Made by a program: the position numbers and the translations under genes | In this document: positions 24,619-32,058 of the stretch, one piece after another | Layout: each line of letters opens with the position of its first letter | How positions within the stretch are numbered: the first letter of the stretch is position 1 | Source: JAKLKS01 sp964370855 | GTDB lineage: Bacteria > Planctomycetota > JAJSAM01 > JAKLKS01 | NCBI GenBank assembly: GCA_964370855.1 | Contig: CAYJMF010000055.1 | Span: forward strand, 1 to 32,058 | Length of the DNA stretch: 32,058 bases | Reading direction: 5' to 3' | Notes under the pieces: model-generated | Seen by the model: the letters and a program-made list of their open reading frames with translations, nothing else | Told to the model about the DNA's origin: nothing | Databases searched by the model: none

Positions 24619-25857
24619 CTACGAGATCCCGAGCTTCGACGCCGCCGACGCCACGCGCCCGATGGCGAGGACGAAGGCCGCGGTGCGCAGGGGCACCTTC
24701 CGCGACTCCGCGATGGTCCGGATCTTCCCGAAGGCCTGGACCATCTTCCCGTGGAGCCGCTGGTTCACGACCTCCTCGGACCACGTGTCCACCTGGAGGT
24801 TCTGCACCCACTCGAAGTAGGAGACCGTCACGCCCCCGGCGTTGGCGTAGATGTCCGGGACCACCACGATCCCCCGCTCGTGGAGGATCTCGTCGGCCTC
24901 GAAGGAGGTCGGGCCGTTGGCGCCCTCGACGATGAACTTCGCCCGGATGTCCTTCGCGTTCCTCTTCGTGATCACGTCGGAGAGCGCGGCGGGCACGAGG
25001 ACGTCGCACCTCGTCGCGAGGAGCTCCTCGTTGGAGCAGGGTTCCGCCTCCGGGTAGCCGGCGACGCTCCCCGTCCGCTTCGCCCACGCCACCACGTCGG
25101 GGACGTCGAGGCCCTTCCCGTTGCGGATCCCGCCCTTCACGTCGGTGAGCGCGACCAGCTTCCCGCCCTTCTCGTGGAAGATGCGGGCCGCCCAGGAGCC
25201 GACGTTGCCGAAGCCCTGCACCGCGAAGGTGCAGTCGGCGACGCCCTTCCCCTTCCCGAAGGACTTGAGGAGCTCCTCCGTCGCGAAGACCACGCCGCGC
25301 CCCGTGGCCGCGTCGCGGCCGAGGGAGCCGTGGAGGTCCACGGGCTTGCCCGTCACGACGGCCGGGGAGAACCCGTGGTACTTGGAGTACTGGTCCATGA
25401 CCCATGCCATGGTCTGGGGCCCCGTCCCCATGTCCGGCGCGGGCACGTCCTTGTGGGGCCCGATGACGTCGTGGATGCCGTCCACGAACTTGCGGGTGAT
25501 CCTCTCCTGCTCCCGCTCGCTCAGGAGGTCGGCCCGGCAGTTGATGCCGCCCTTGCCGCCGCCGAAGGGGAGGTCCACGACGGCGGTCTTCCACGTCATG
25601 AGGGAGGCCAGCGCCCTCACCTCGTCGAGGTCCACCTCGTGGTGGTAGCGGAGGCCGCCCTTCATGGGGCCGCGGGCGTTGTTGTGCTGGACGCGGTAGC
25701 CGATGAGGGTCTCGAGGCGGCCGTCGTCCATCTCGACGGTGACCTCGACGGCGACCTCGCGCCGCGGCGTCGTGAGGAACTTCTCGATGCGGTCGCCGAG
25801 GTCCATCACCCGCGACGCCTCGCGGAAGTACTTCAGCGTGTTGTCGAGCGCCCCCAT
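24619..25857 (-). CDS. gdhA: Glutamate dehydrogenase (Glu/Leu/Phe/Val dehydrogenase family)
   Basis: Reversible oxidative deamination of L-glutamate to 2-oxoglutarate and ammonia with NAD(P). ATG 25857 is preceded by GGGAGGG; upstream extension codes only for Arg-rich nonsense. 412 residues, the normal length of the hexameric short form. Substrate-binding lysines in RGPMKGGLRYH (Lys66) and MTWKTAVVDLPFGGGKGGI (Lys90, catalytic Lys102) are intact. The Rossmann motif is VQGFGNVGSWAA, and VVPDIYANAGGVTVSYFEW is the typical C-terminal signature. First gene of an operon with the cNMP-fold and TPR genes, an unusual association that suggests regulation of nitrogen or carbon flux. Glutamate is the likeliest substrate; other amino acids are not excluded. 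Confidence 0.93.
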   Translation of the reverse strand: MGALDNTLKYFREASRVMDLGDRIEKFLTTPRREVAVEVTVEMDDGRLETLIGYRVQHNNARGPMKGGLRYHHEVDLDEVRALASLMTWKTAVVDLPFGGGKGGINCRADLLSEREQERITRKFVDGIHDVIGPHKDVPAPDMGTGPQTMAWVMDQYSKYHGFSPAVVTGKPVDLHGSLGRDAATGRGVVFATEELLKSFGKGKGVADCTFAVQGFGNVGSWAARIFHEKGGKLVALTDVKGGIRNGKGLDVPDVVAWAKRTGSVAGYPEAEPCSNEELLATRCDVLVPAALSDVITKRNAKDIRAKFIVEGANGPTSFEADEILHERGIVVVPDIYANAGGVTVSYFEWVQNLQVDTWSEEVVNQRLHGKMVQAFGKIRTIAESRKVPLRTAAFVLAIGRVASAASKLGIS

Positions 25858-25881
25858 TCCGGTCAAGCCCTCCCGGTTCCT

Positions 25882-25895
25882 GCACGGGAATCCTA
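25882..25895 (-). promoter_or_regulatory. Candidate gdhA promoter element
   Basis: On the minus strand TAGGATTCCCGTGC lies 25 bases before the gdhA start. It matches 11 of 14 bases of the element TAGAATCCCCGTTC found upstream of two plus-strand genes at 26005 and 27493. I see no convincing -35. Confidence 0.45.
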
Positions 25896-26004
25896 GCGGG
25901 TGCGCGGGGGCCGGTTCACGGGTAATCCCGAATCGCGGCGGCCACGGCGCCCCGCGGTCACCGGGAACGGAGGTTTTCCTGTCCCGGGCCGGACGGCCGG
26001 CTCC

Positions 26005-26018
26005 TAGAATCCCCGTTC
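26005..26018 (+). promoter_or_regulatory. Candidate promoter, TAGAAT-CCCCGTTC
   Basis: TAGAAT (26005-26010), a good -10 match, is followed by CCCCGTTC and lies 68 bases before ATG 26079. The identical 14-mer occurs at 27493-27506 in the same position relative to a gene. No clear -35 is visible in the GC-rich upstream DNA. Confidence 0.5.
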
Positions 26019-26078
26019 TCCAGCCGGGGACGACCCGGCACCCGACGCGGTCCGCCCGATGCGCAACCGGAGGAACCC

Positions 26079-27380
26079 ATGAACGCGACCCCGCGCCTCG
26101 CCCTTGCCCTCGGACTCGGACTGGTCCTCGCGGCCTGCGGCGGCGACGAGCCCGCCGCACCGGGCGGCGGAGGGGGAGCGGGCGGCGGCGGGGGCGGCGG
26201 CGGCGGCGGGCCCCCGGCCCTCGGGCACCAGATGCCGGAGTTCACCCCCTCGGGCATCAAGGAGGATTTCAAGAAGTTCAACGAGATGAAGTCCGCCTGG
26301 AAGAACGCCCGCAAGGAGGACGAGAAGACCGCCGCCGACCAGGCGCTCCACCAGTTCGTGGCGGACACCATCGCCAAGTGGGGCGCCCGCGAGGGAGGCG
26401 TGCCGGCCCCCGAGGCCCACTACTACGCCACCATCCTCAAGGAGGGGGACAAGAAGGTCGAGGCCATCGTCCAGTTCCGCCGCTACCTCGACATCGGCGA
26501 CCCCACCAGCGGCAACTACCTCACCTGCACGACGAACATCATCGGCCTCATGGCGGAGACCGGCGACTACGACGGCGCCATGGCCGAGCTGAAGAAGTCG
26601 AAGGACACCACCTTCAAGGACAAGGACGGGGATCGCCAGCGCGCCGAGACCTCCATCGCCGTCGCCATGCTCACCGCCGGCCTGGTCGAGCGCGCCGCCC
26701 CCCTCTTCGAGGCCCTGGCGACGGACGGCATGGGCGACCCCGAGTCGGCCCTCTACGCCGTGGACTGCTACCAGCGCCTGGGCCGCAACGACGAGGCCCA
26801 CCGCATGGCCCAGAAGGCCGCCGACTTCTACCGCGAGGGGCGCCAGGCGGACCGCATGAAGGTCCTCCTCGCCGCCACGAGCATGCTCGGCCGCACCGCC
26901 CCGGACTTCACCGGGGCCCGCAACTGGAGCGGCATCGGCGGCCCCGTCACCCGGGACATGATGAAGGGGAAGGTCGTCGTGGTCTTCTCCTGGAACATGC
27001 AGGTCCAGTGGGCGAAGTGGTTCTTCGAGCGCATCAACGCCCTGGCCGAGGAGTACATGCCGAAGGAGGTGATGTTCGTCGGCATCTCCCGCTTCGCGAA
27101 GATCGACGCCAACAAGATGATCACCGTGGCGGACATGACGGAAGAGACGGAGATGACGTTCTACGAGGCCTGGACCCGGGAGTTCAAGGTCACCTACCCC
27201 CTGGCCATCGGCCCCTACGGGGACGAGGGCCAGCCCTTCATGGACGCGTGGGCCGGCTCCATCATCCCCGCCATCACCGTCGTGGGGAAGGACGGCAAGG
27301 TGTTCTACGTGCGCACGGGGAAGAACCCCGAGCACATGGCCGCCCTGAAGGAGATGATCGAGAAGGCCGTCAACAAGTAG
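26079..27380 (+). CDS. Lipoprotein with a cysteine-less thioredoxin-like domain
   Basis: ATG 26079 has GGAGG five bases upstream. 433 residues. The signal ends LVLAAC with lipidated Cys20. A Gly/Ala linker (29-45) comes from a GGC/GGG microsatellite. Residues 50-265 are helical, TPR-like (GDYDGAMAELKKSKD, NDEAHRMAQKAADFYREG). From about 275 (APDFTGARNWSGI) the fold is that of AhpC/TlpA redoxins: GKVVVVFSWNMQVQW, then MFVGISRFAKID, SIIPAITVVGKDGKVFYVRTG with the cis-proline-like IIPA. Where active redoxins have WCxxC this one has WNMQVQW, and no cysteine remains in the domain, so it cannot do dithiol chemistry. A binding or scaffold role in the periplasm is likely. Divergent from gdhA. Confidence 0.85.
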   Translation: MNATPRLALALGLGLVLAACGGDEPAAPGGGGGAGGGGGGGGGGPPALGHQMPEFTPSGIKEDFKKFNEMKSAWKNARKEDEKTAADQALHQFVADTIAKWGAREGGVPAPEAHYYATILKEGDKKVEAIVQFRRYLDIGDPTSGNYLTCTTNIIGLMAETGDYDGAMAELKKSKDTTFKDKDGDRQRAETSIAVAMLTAGLVERAAPLFEALATDGMGDPESALYAVDCYQRLGRNDEAHRMAQKAADFYREGRQADRMKVLLAATSMLGRTAPDFTGARNWSGIGGPVTRDMMKGKVVVVFSWNMQVQWAKWFFERINALAEEYMPKEVMFVGISRFAKIDANKMITVADMTEETEMTFYEAWTREFKVTYPLAIGPYGDEGQPFMDAWAGSIIPAITVVGKDGKVFYVRTGKNPEHMAALKEMIEKAVNK

Positions 27381-27409
27381 CGCCGCAGGCGCCGCCCCGC
27401 CCCGGCACC

Positions 27410-27463
27410 GGGCCCCGCCCGCGGGCCTGACTTGGTCACGCGACCGGCACCCGGGCGGGGCCC
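27410..27463 (+). terminator. 12-bp inverted repeat, probable terminator
   Basis: GGGCCCCGCCCG (27410-27421) pairs perfectly with CGGGCGGGGCCC (27452-27463) around 30 bases, starting 30 bases after the lipoprotein stop. A very stable stem in a short intergenic region, without a U tract. It probably separates the lipoprotein transcript from the acyl-CoA synthetase gene. Confidence 0.5.
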
Positions 27464-27492
27464 CTCGATTCACGGCCCGCCCGCGACCCGGG

Positions 27493-27506
27493 TAGAATCC
27501 CCGTTC
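27493..27506 (+). promoter_or_regulatory. Candidate promoter, second copy of TAGAATCCCCGTTC
   Basis: An identical 14-mer to 26005-26018, here 38 bases before ATG 27545 and just after the inverted repeat that ends the previous unit. Conservation in unrelated intergenic DNA supports a functional -10 region plus initiation site. Confidence 0.5.
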
Positions 27507-27544
27507 CCTCTTCCCCTCCCCGCCTCCGAACGAGGACTCCCCCC

Positions 27545-29716
27545 ATGAAGAAGAAGACATCCCGCTCCACCGAGCCCCCTCCCCCCTCCGCGGTCCCCGC
27601 CGCCTCCTCACTCGACGGCCTCTTCCGCCCCCGCTCCGTGGCCGTCATCGGCGCATCGCGCCGCCGCGGCACCATCGGCCGGGAGCTCCTCCACAACCTC
27701 ATCGAGGGGGACTTCCAGGGCAAGGTGTTCCCCGTCAACCCGAAGGCCGACGTCATCCACTCCATGAAGAGCTACCCGAGCGTCCTCTCCATCGCCGACG
27801 AGGTGGACCTCGCCGTCGTCGTCGTCCCGAGGGACGACGTGCTGCAGGCCGTCGAGGACTGCGGGCGCAAGGGGGTGAAGGGGGTCGTGGTCCTCTCCTC
27901 GGGCTTCCGCGAGATCGGCGCCGAGGGGGTGGAGAGGGAGCGGAAGCTGGTGGCCATCCTCCGCCGCTACGGGATGCGCATGATCGGCCCCAACTGCATG
28001 GGCATCATCAACTCCGAGCCCGCCTACTCGATGAACGCCACCTTCTCCCCCACCCCGCCCCTCGGCGGCGGCATCGGGTTCCTCTCCCAGTCCGGAGCCA
28101 TGGGGGCGGCCATCCTCAACCACGCCAAGTCCCTCGGCCTCGGCATCTCCATGTTCGCCTCCATGGGTAACAAGGCCGACGTCTCGGGCAACGACCTCCT
28201 CCTCTACCTCGAGGACGACCCGAACACGAAGCTGTTCCTCCTCTACCTGGAGAGCTTCGGCAACCCCCGCAACTTCACCCGGGTCGCCCGCCGGATCACG
28301 CGCAAGAAGCCGATCCTCGTCGTGAAGGCCGGGCGCACCGCCGAGGGCGCCGCCGCCGCCGTCTCCCACACGGGGGCCATGGCCGGCCCGGACGTGGCCG
28401 TGGACGCGCTCCTCGCCCAGTGCGGCGTGCTCCGCGCCGACAGCATCGAGGACCTCTTCGACATGGCCATGGCCTTCACCTTCCAGCCCCTGCCCGAGGG
28501 GCCCCGGGTGGCGCTGCTGACGGACGCCGGCGGCCCCGCCATCATGGCGGCGGACACGATCCGGGCCGCGGGCCTCCAGCTGGCGCGGTTCACCGACGGG
28601 ACGAAGGCGCGCCTCCGCGATGGGCTGAGCCCCGACGCCTCCGTGGCCAACCCCGTGGACATGCTCGGCCATTCCGGTGGCGAGGACTACGCCCGGTGCC
28701 TCCGCATCATCCTCGACGACCCCGGCGTGGACGCCGTCATCACCCTCTACGTGCCCCCCGTGATGCACAACCCCGTCACCGTGGCCCAGTTCATCTTCGA
28801 GGCCGCGAAGGGCAGCCGCAAGCCCGTGCTCTGCGTGTTCATGGCCCGCGACGAGGTGCTCAACGCGGTCCTCAAGATGAACGGGCCGAGCCTCCCCATC
28901 TTCCGCTTCCCCGAATCCGCCGTGAAGGCCATGGGAGCCCTGGCGCGCTACCGCGCGATGCGGGACAGGCCCGTGGACGAGACCCCCGTCTTCGACGTCG
29001 CCCACGAGGAGGCCGCCCGGGTGCTCCGCAAGGCCGCCGCCGAGGCCCGCGAGGTCCTGACCATCGACGAGACCCGGGCCGTGCTGGAGAGCTACGGCAT
29101 CCGCTTCGCGAAGTCGCGGATCGCCAGGACCGCCGCGGGGCTGAAGGCCGCCGCCGAGGCCGTCGGCTTCCCCCTCGTCATGAAGATCCTCTCCCCCGAC
29201 ATCACCCACAAGACGGAGGTCGGGGGCGTCGTGACCGATCTCAGGACCCAGGCCGAGGTCGCCGCGGCCTGGACCGCCATGACCACCCGCGCGAAGGCCC
29301 TGGAGCCCCGGCCCCGCGTGGAGGGCGTGGTCCTGCAGGAGATGAGGAAGGGGGCCCAGGAGATGATCCTCGGCGCCACCACGGACCCGACCTTCGGACC
29401 GCTCCTGATGGCGGGGGTGGGGGGAATCCTGGTGGAGGTCTCCGCCGACGTCGCGTTCCGCGTGCACCCCATCACGCCCTCCGACGCCGACGAGATGATC
29501 GCGGGCCTGCGGGGGGCGAAGCTCCTCAAGGGGTTCCGCGGGCGCCCGCCCCTCAGCATCGCGGCCTACAAGGACGCGCTGCTCCGCCTCGACCGGCTCG
29601 TGGCGGACTTCGAGGGGATCCTCGAGGTGGACGTCAATCCCTACATGGTCGGGGAGGCGGAGGGGGACTGCGTCGCCGTGGACGGGCGCATCCGCATCGA
29701 CCCCTCGAAGTTCTGA
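27545..29716 (+). CDS. ADP-forming acetate/acyl-CoA ligase, fused alpha-beta form
   Basis: Acyl-CoA + ADP + Pi to acid + CoA + ATP (or the reverse); it conserves energy from acetyl-CoA or activates acids. 723 residues. Order: CoA-binding domain (about 24-150; LFRPRSVAVIGASRRRGTIG, IGPNCMGIIN), two ligase-CoA domains (150-460; FLSQSGAMGAA, phospho-histidine His275 in VSHTGAMAG, LLTDAGGPAIMAADT), then an ATP-grasp beta part (about 500-723; LESYGIRFAKSRIA, FPLVMKILSPDITHKTEVGGV, GGILVEVSADVAFRVHPI, LEVDVNPYMV). No C-terminal GNAT domain, so not the Pat-type fusion. Own promoter element; convergent with the FG-GAP gene, six bases between stops. The exact acyl substrate is not deducible. Confidence 0.92.
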   Translation: MKKKTSRSTEPPPPSAVPAASSLDGLFRPRSVAVIGASRRRGTIGRELLHNLIEGDFQGKVFPVNPKADVIHSMKSYPSVLSIADEVDLAVVVVPRDDVLQAVEDCGRKGVKGVVVLSSGFREIGAEGVERERKLVAILRRYGMRMIGPNCMGIINSEPAYSMNATFSPTPPLGGGIGFLSQSGAMGAAILNHAKSLGLGISMFASMGNKADVSGNDLLLYLEDDPNTKLFLLYLESFGNPRNFTRVARRITRKKPILVVKAGRTAEGAAAAVSHTGAMAGPDVAVDALLAQCGVLRADSIEDLFDMAMAFTFQPLPEGPRVALLTDAGGPAIMAADTIRAAGLQLARFTDGTKARLRDGLSPDASVANPVDMLGHSGGEDYARCLRIILDDPGVDAVITLYVPPVMHNPVTVAQFIFEAAKGSRKPVLCVFMARDEVLNAVLKMNGPSLPIFRFPESAVKAMGALARYRAMRDRPVDETPVFDVAHEEAARVLRKAAAEAREVLTIDETRAVLESYGIRFAKSRIARTAAGLKAAAEAVGFPLVMKILSPDITHKTEVGGVVTDLRTQAEVAAAWTAMTTRAKALEPRPRVEGVVLQEMRKGAQEMILGATTDPTFGPLLMAGVGGILVEVSADVAFRVHPITPSDADEMIAGLRGAKLLKGFRGRPPLSIAAYKDALLRLDRLVADFEGILEVDVNPYMVGEAEGDCVAVDGRIRIDPSKF

Positions 29717-29722
29717 TCCGCC

Positions 29723-32058
29723 CTACCGGTCCTGCCTCCACACCCGGGTCCGCCGGACCGCGTTGCCCTGGTGCGTGTCCGTCACGATGAGGTCGAGGTC
29801 CCCGTCCCCGTCGATGTCCGCCGCCAGCACGCAGACGGCGTTGCCGGCGTCCGTTCCCACGTCGGGCAGGATGGAGCCGGCGTTGAGGAACACGGGCATC
29901 CCCGTCGCCTCGACCTTCCCGGCGTTCAGGAGGAACCGCGTCTTCGGGTTGGAAGCCCCGGCGTCGCCGGGGGTGCTGAGGAGGAGGTCGGCGTCCCCGT
30001 CCTTGTCGATGTCCGTCGCGAGGATGAACTTCGCGTGCCCCTTGTCCCCGGCGGGGAACAGGCCCGAGAGGACCGTCGACGTCTTGTCCTCGAGCTTCCC
30101 CGTCGCCGTGTTCTGGATCATGATCCTCGTCGAGGTCGGCCCGCCGTTGGGGAGGTCCGTGTCCAGGCTGACCACGAGGTCGCGGTAGAGGTCGCTGTTG
30201 AGGTCGACGAGGGAGACCGCGTCGCCCCTCCAGTCGTCCCCCCCCGCGGGGACCGGGACGAAGCCGGTGGCCTTCTGGAATGCCACCTGGATGCCGACGT
30301 TCTTCTGCTGGAAGACCCGTGTGGCCGAGGAGAGCCCCCCGTTGACGTCGGCGTTGTGGGTCACGACGAAGTCGTTGAGGAAGTCCGCGTTGAAATCCCC
30401 GACGGCGACGGCCACGCCGCGGAAGTCCTCCGAGGGCGTCGGGGTGGCCGTGAGCATGTACTGGGTGCGGTCGAAGAAGCCGCCGTTGCTGCCCGAGGTG
30501 CAGAGCCTCACGGCGCTCCCGAAATCCACCGACGAGAAGGAGTAGCAGGCGGTGTAGTACCCCCCGGCGCAGGAGATCCACTTGTAGTTGCAGTTGACGC
30601 CGGTGAAGTCCTTGATGGACACGTCGTTCACGAGGAGGAGGTCCTGGTCGAGATCCCCGTCGAGGTCCCCCATGGCCGCGGAGACGGAGCGGAAGTCGAA
30701 GTCGTAGATGAAGCAGTAGGAGTAGGTGAGTGTCCCGGGGACGGAGAACTTCGAATCCGCCCCGCCGCTGACCTGGGAGTCGAACCCCCCCGAACCGTTT
30801 GCGAGAAGCACCTTCCCCCACGCGTCGATGAACTTCTGGTCGCCGGTGCGGCGCGCCTCGGTGCCGGTGCCCGGGCGGGCCAGGTAGATGTCGGGATCCC
30901 CGTCCAGGTTGAACTTCGAGGAGAGGACCTTGACCCCGCCGAACCCCTCGTCCTCCTCCGTGGGCATGGCCGTGGCGGTCACGTCGGTGAAGACGCCGGA
31001 CCCGTTGTTGGAGAGGATCCGCGTTCCCGGCCTCGTGCCGGAGAGGGCGTCGGTGTGGGTGATGACGAGGTAGTCCACGGTCCCGTCGCCGTCGCGGTCG
31101 AGGGCCGCGGTGGAGGCGCCCCCCCAGTCCTCGAAGACGGTGGGGGCGGGGATGGCCGTGGCGGAGACGTCGGTGAAGGCGTAGTAGGCGAGCCCCCCGG
31201 TCTTCACGGATTCGGCGGCGGAGACGGCCACCACCTTCACGTCCACCTTCCCCGGGGCGTGGGCGGGCACGTCGGTCCCCGCGACGACGTGGCCGATGAC
31301 CGTCCCCTGGTAGAGCACGGGTGTGGAGGGGACGGGATCCCCGTCGAGGTACACCGTGTCGTCGTTCCTGAAGCCGGCCCCGTAGACGGTCACGGGAACG
31401 CCCCCGAAGGCGGGGACGGCGGGCGGAACGACGACGCTGATGGAGAGGAGGTTGGAGTAGGTGAACGTGCCCGGGGCCGTGACGGTCTCGCCGCAGGCGT
31501 TCCGCAGGACCACGTCCGCCGCACCCGAGACGTGGGCGGGGATCACGCAGGAGATGACCGAGGGGCCGAGGACCTGCACCCGGGACGCCTCCGTGCCCCC
31601 CACGATGATGTCGTAGAGGTTCGCCCCCTCCGTCTCGAAGCCGCCGCCGTAGATCTTCATCTCGATGCGGCCCACGTTGGGGCCGACGACGGGATCGAAG
31701 CCCGTGAGGACCGGCAGGGGGTTGAAGGTGAAGGCGTCCTCGAGGACCGCCACCTGGCCGTCGGCGGCGGCGTAGATGATGTCCACGGTGCCGGAGCCCG
31801 AGGGGACGCCGCAGGTGACGGTCTTGCCCTCGGTCACCTCGACGCCGGAGGCGGAGGACCCGCCGAAGAAGACCCCCAGGGGCCCCGTGCCCAGGTTCTC
31901 GCCGGTCAGGGTGATCACGACCCCGCAGGTGGAGGCCGAGTGGCTGATGCCCGTGAGGACGGGCTCGAGGGCGGTGAGGTTGTGCGTGGTCTTGTCCGCC
32001 GGAGGCAGCTTCATCTTGATGCTCAGGGACAGGGTCACGGGGTAGAGCTTGTTCTCCA
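29723..32058 (-). CDS. IPT/TIG and FG-GAP repeat surface protein, 5' end missing
   Basis: The frame is open to the right edge of the window (codons Glu-Asn-Lys-Leu-Tyr-Pro precede the first possible GTG at 32038) and no signal peptide is visible, so the N-terminus lies outside. The first 300 residues seen hold three IPT/TIG beta sandwiches (PVLTGISHSASTCGVVITLTG, PVLTGFDPVVGPNVGRIEM, VVPPAVPAFGGVPVTVYGAGF). The rest is an FG-GAP propeller with calcium-loop motifs DRDGDGTVDYLV, DLDGDLDQDLLL, DIDKDGDADLLL and DIDGDGDLDLIV. One blade contains a cysteine-rich insertion (NCNYKWISCAGGYYTACYSF). Likely secreted and cell-surface, binding calcium and perhaps polysaccharide or protein. Close to a stand-alone unit: tail-to-tail with the acyl-CoA ligase gene. 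Confidence 0.88.
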   Translation of the reverse strand, partial: ENKLYPVTLSLSIKMKLPPADKTTHNLTALEPVLTGISHSASTCGVVITLTGENLGTGPLGVFFGGSSASGVEVTEGKTVTCGVPSGSGTVDIIYAAADGQVAVLEDAFTFNPLPVLTGFDPVVGPNVGRIEMKIYGGGFETEGANLYDIIVGGTEASRVQVLGPSVISCVIPAHVSGAADVVLRNACGETVTAPGTFTYSNLLSISVVVPPAVPAFGGVPVTVYGAGFRNDDTVYLDGDPVPSTPVLYQGTVIGHVVAGTDVPAHAPGKVDVKVVAVSAAESVKTGGLAYYAFTDVSATAIPAPTVFEDWGGASTAALDRDGDGTVDYLVITHTDALSGTRPGTRILSNNGSGVFTDVTATAMPTEEDEGFGGVKVLSSKFNLDGDPDIYLARPGTGTEARRTGDQKFIDAWGKVLLANGSGGFDSQVSGGADSKFSVPGTLTYSYCFIYDFDFRSVSAAMGDLDGDLDQDLLLVNDVSIKDFTGVNCNYKWISCAGGYYTACYSFSSVDFGSAVRLCTSGSNGGFFDRTQYMLTATPTPSEDFRGVAVAVGDFNADFLNDFVVTHNADVNGGLSSATRVFQQKNVGIQVAFQKATGFVPVPAGGDDWRGDAVSLVDLNSDLYRDLVVSLDTDLPNGGPTSTRIMIQNTATGKLEDKTSTVLSGLFPAGDKGHAKFILATDIDKDGDADLLLSTPGDAGASNPKTRFLLNAGKVEATGMPVFLNAGSILPDVGTDAGNAVCVLAADIDGDGDLDLIVTDTHQGNAVRRTRVWRQDR

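Noticed and set aside
27608..29467. A 619-residue minus-strand open frame
   Set aside because: Antisense to the acyl-CoA ligase, rich in His/Gly/Asp/Val from complementary codons.

Overview
This is a high-GC bacterial window, most likely from Planctomycetota. The clues are a fragment matching the C-terminal tail of planctomycetal von Willebrand factor A proteins, a fused Ser/Thr kinase-ATPase-TPR protein, SBBP, FG-GAP and IPT/TIG surface proteins, and several TPR lipoproteins. No rRNA, tRNA or housekeeping marker is present, so the assignment is an inference (about 0.6).

Left arm (1-6352, minus strand, very high GC): a leftward cluster made of a VWA-protein remnant, a histidine kinase and PhoB-type response regulator that overlap, a large lipoprotein with a C-terminal secretin-N (STN)-like domain, and a secreted TPR-like protein. 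The last gene runs into back-to-back poly-G and poly-C runs at the window edge, which look like an assembly junction.

Middle (about 6600-15572): a lower-GC accessory island, the most interesting part of the window. A leftward operon starts at a consensus-like promoter (14681-14709). It encodes two small beta-rich proteins of one paralogous family flanking a virion-like small beta protein, a third paralogue, and a 1567-residue modular protein with Cys-rich N-terminus, coiled coils, zinc ribbon and a toxin-like C-terminal domain. A protein that looks like its immunity partner overlaps it by 4 bases (ATGA). A 50-residue ORF and a two-domain protein ending in a divergent copy of the paralogous fold follow. 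A divergent promoter (14881-14909) drives a fifth paralogue. I read the island as a candidate undescribed polymorphic-toxin system with its own set of small beta-sandwich partners.

Right arm (15631-32058): an SBBP beta-propeller/Fn3 secreted protein; the kinase-ATPase-TPR protein (best start TTG 18969); a convergent operon gdhA, cNMP-domain protein, TPR protein; divergent from gdhA, a lipoprotein with a cysteine-less thioredoxin fold; a fused ADP-forming acyl-CoA synthetase; and an IPT/TIG plus FG-GAP surface protein cut by the right edge. A shared TAG(A/G)AT-yCCCGTkC element lies upstream of three of these units and is a candidate house promoter of this genome.
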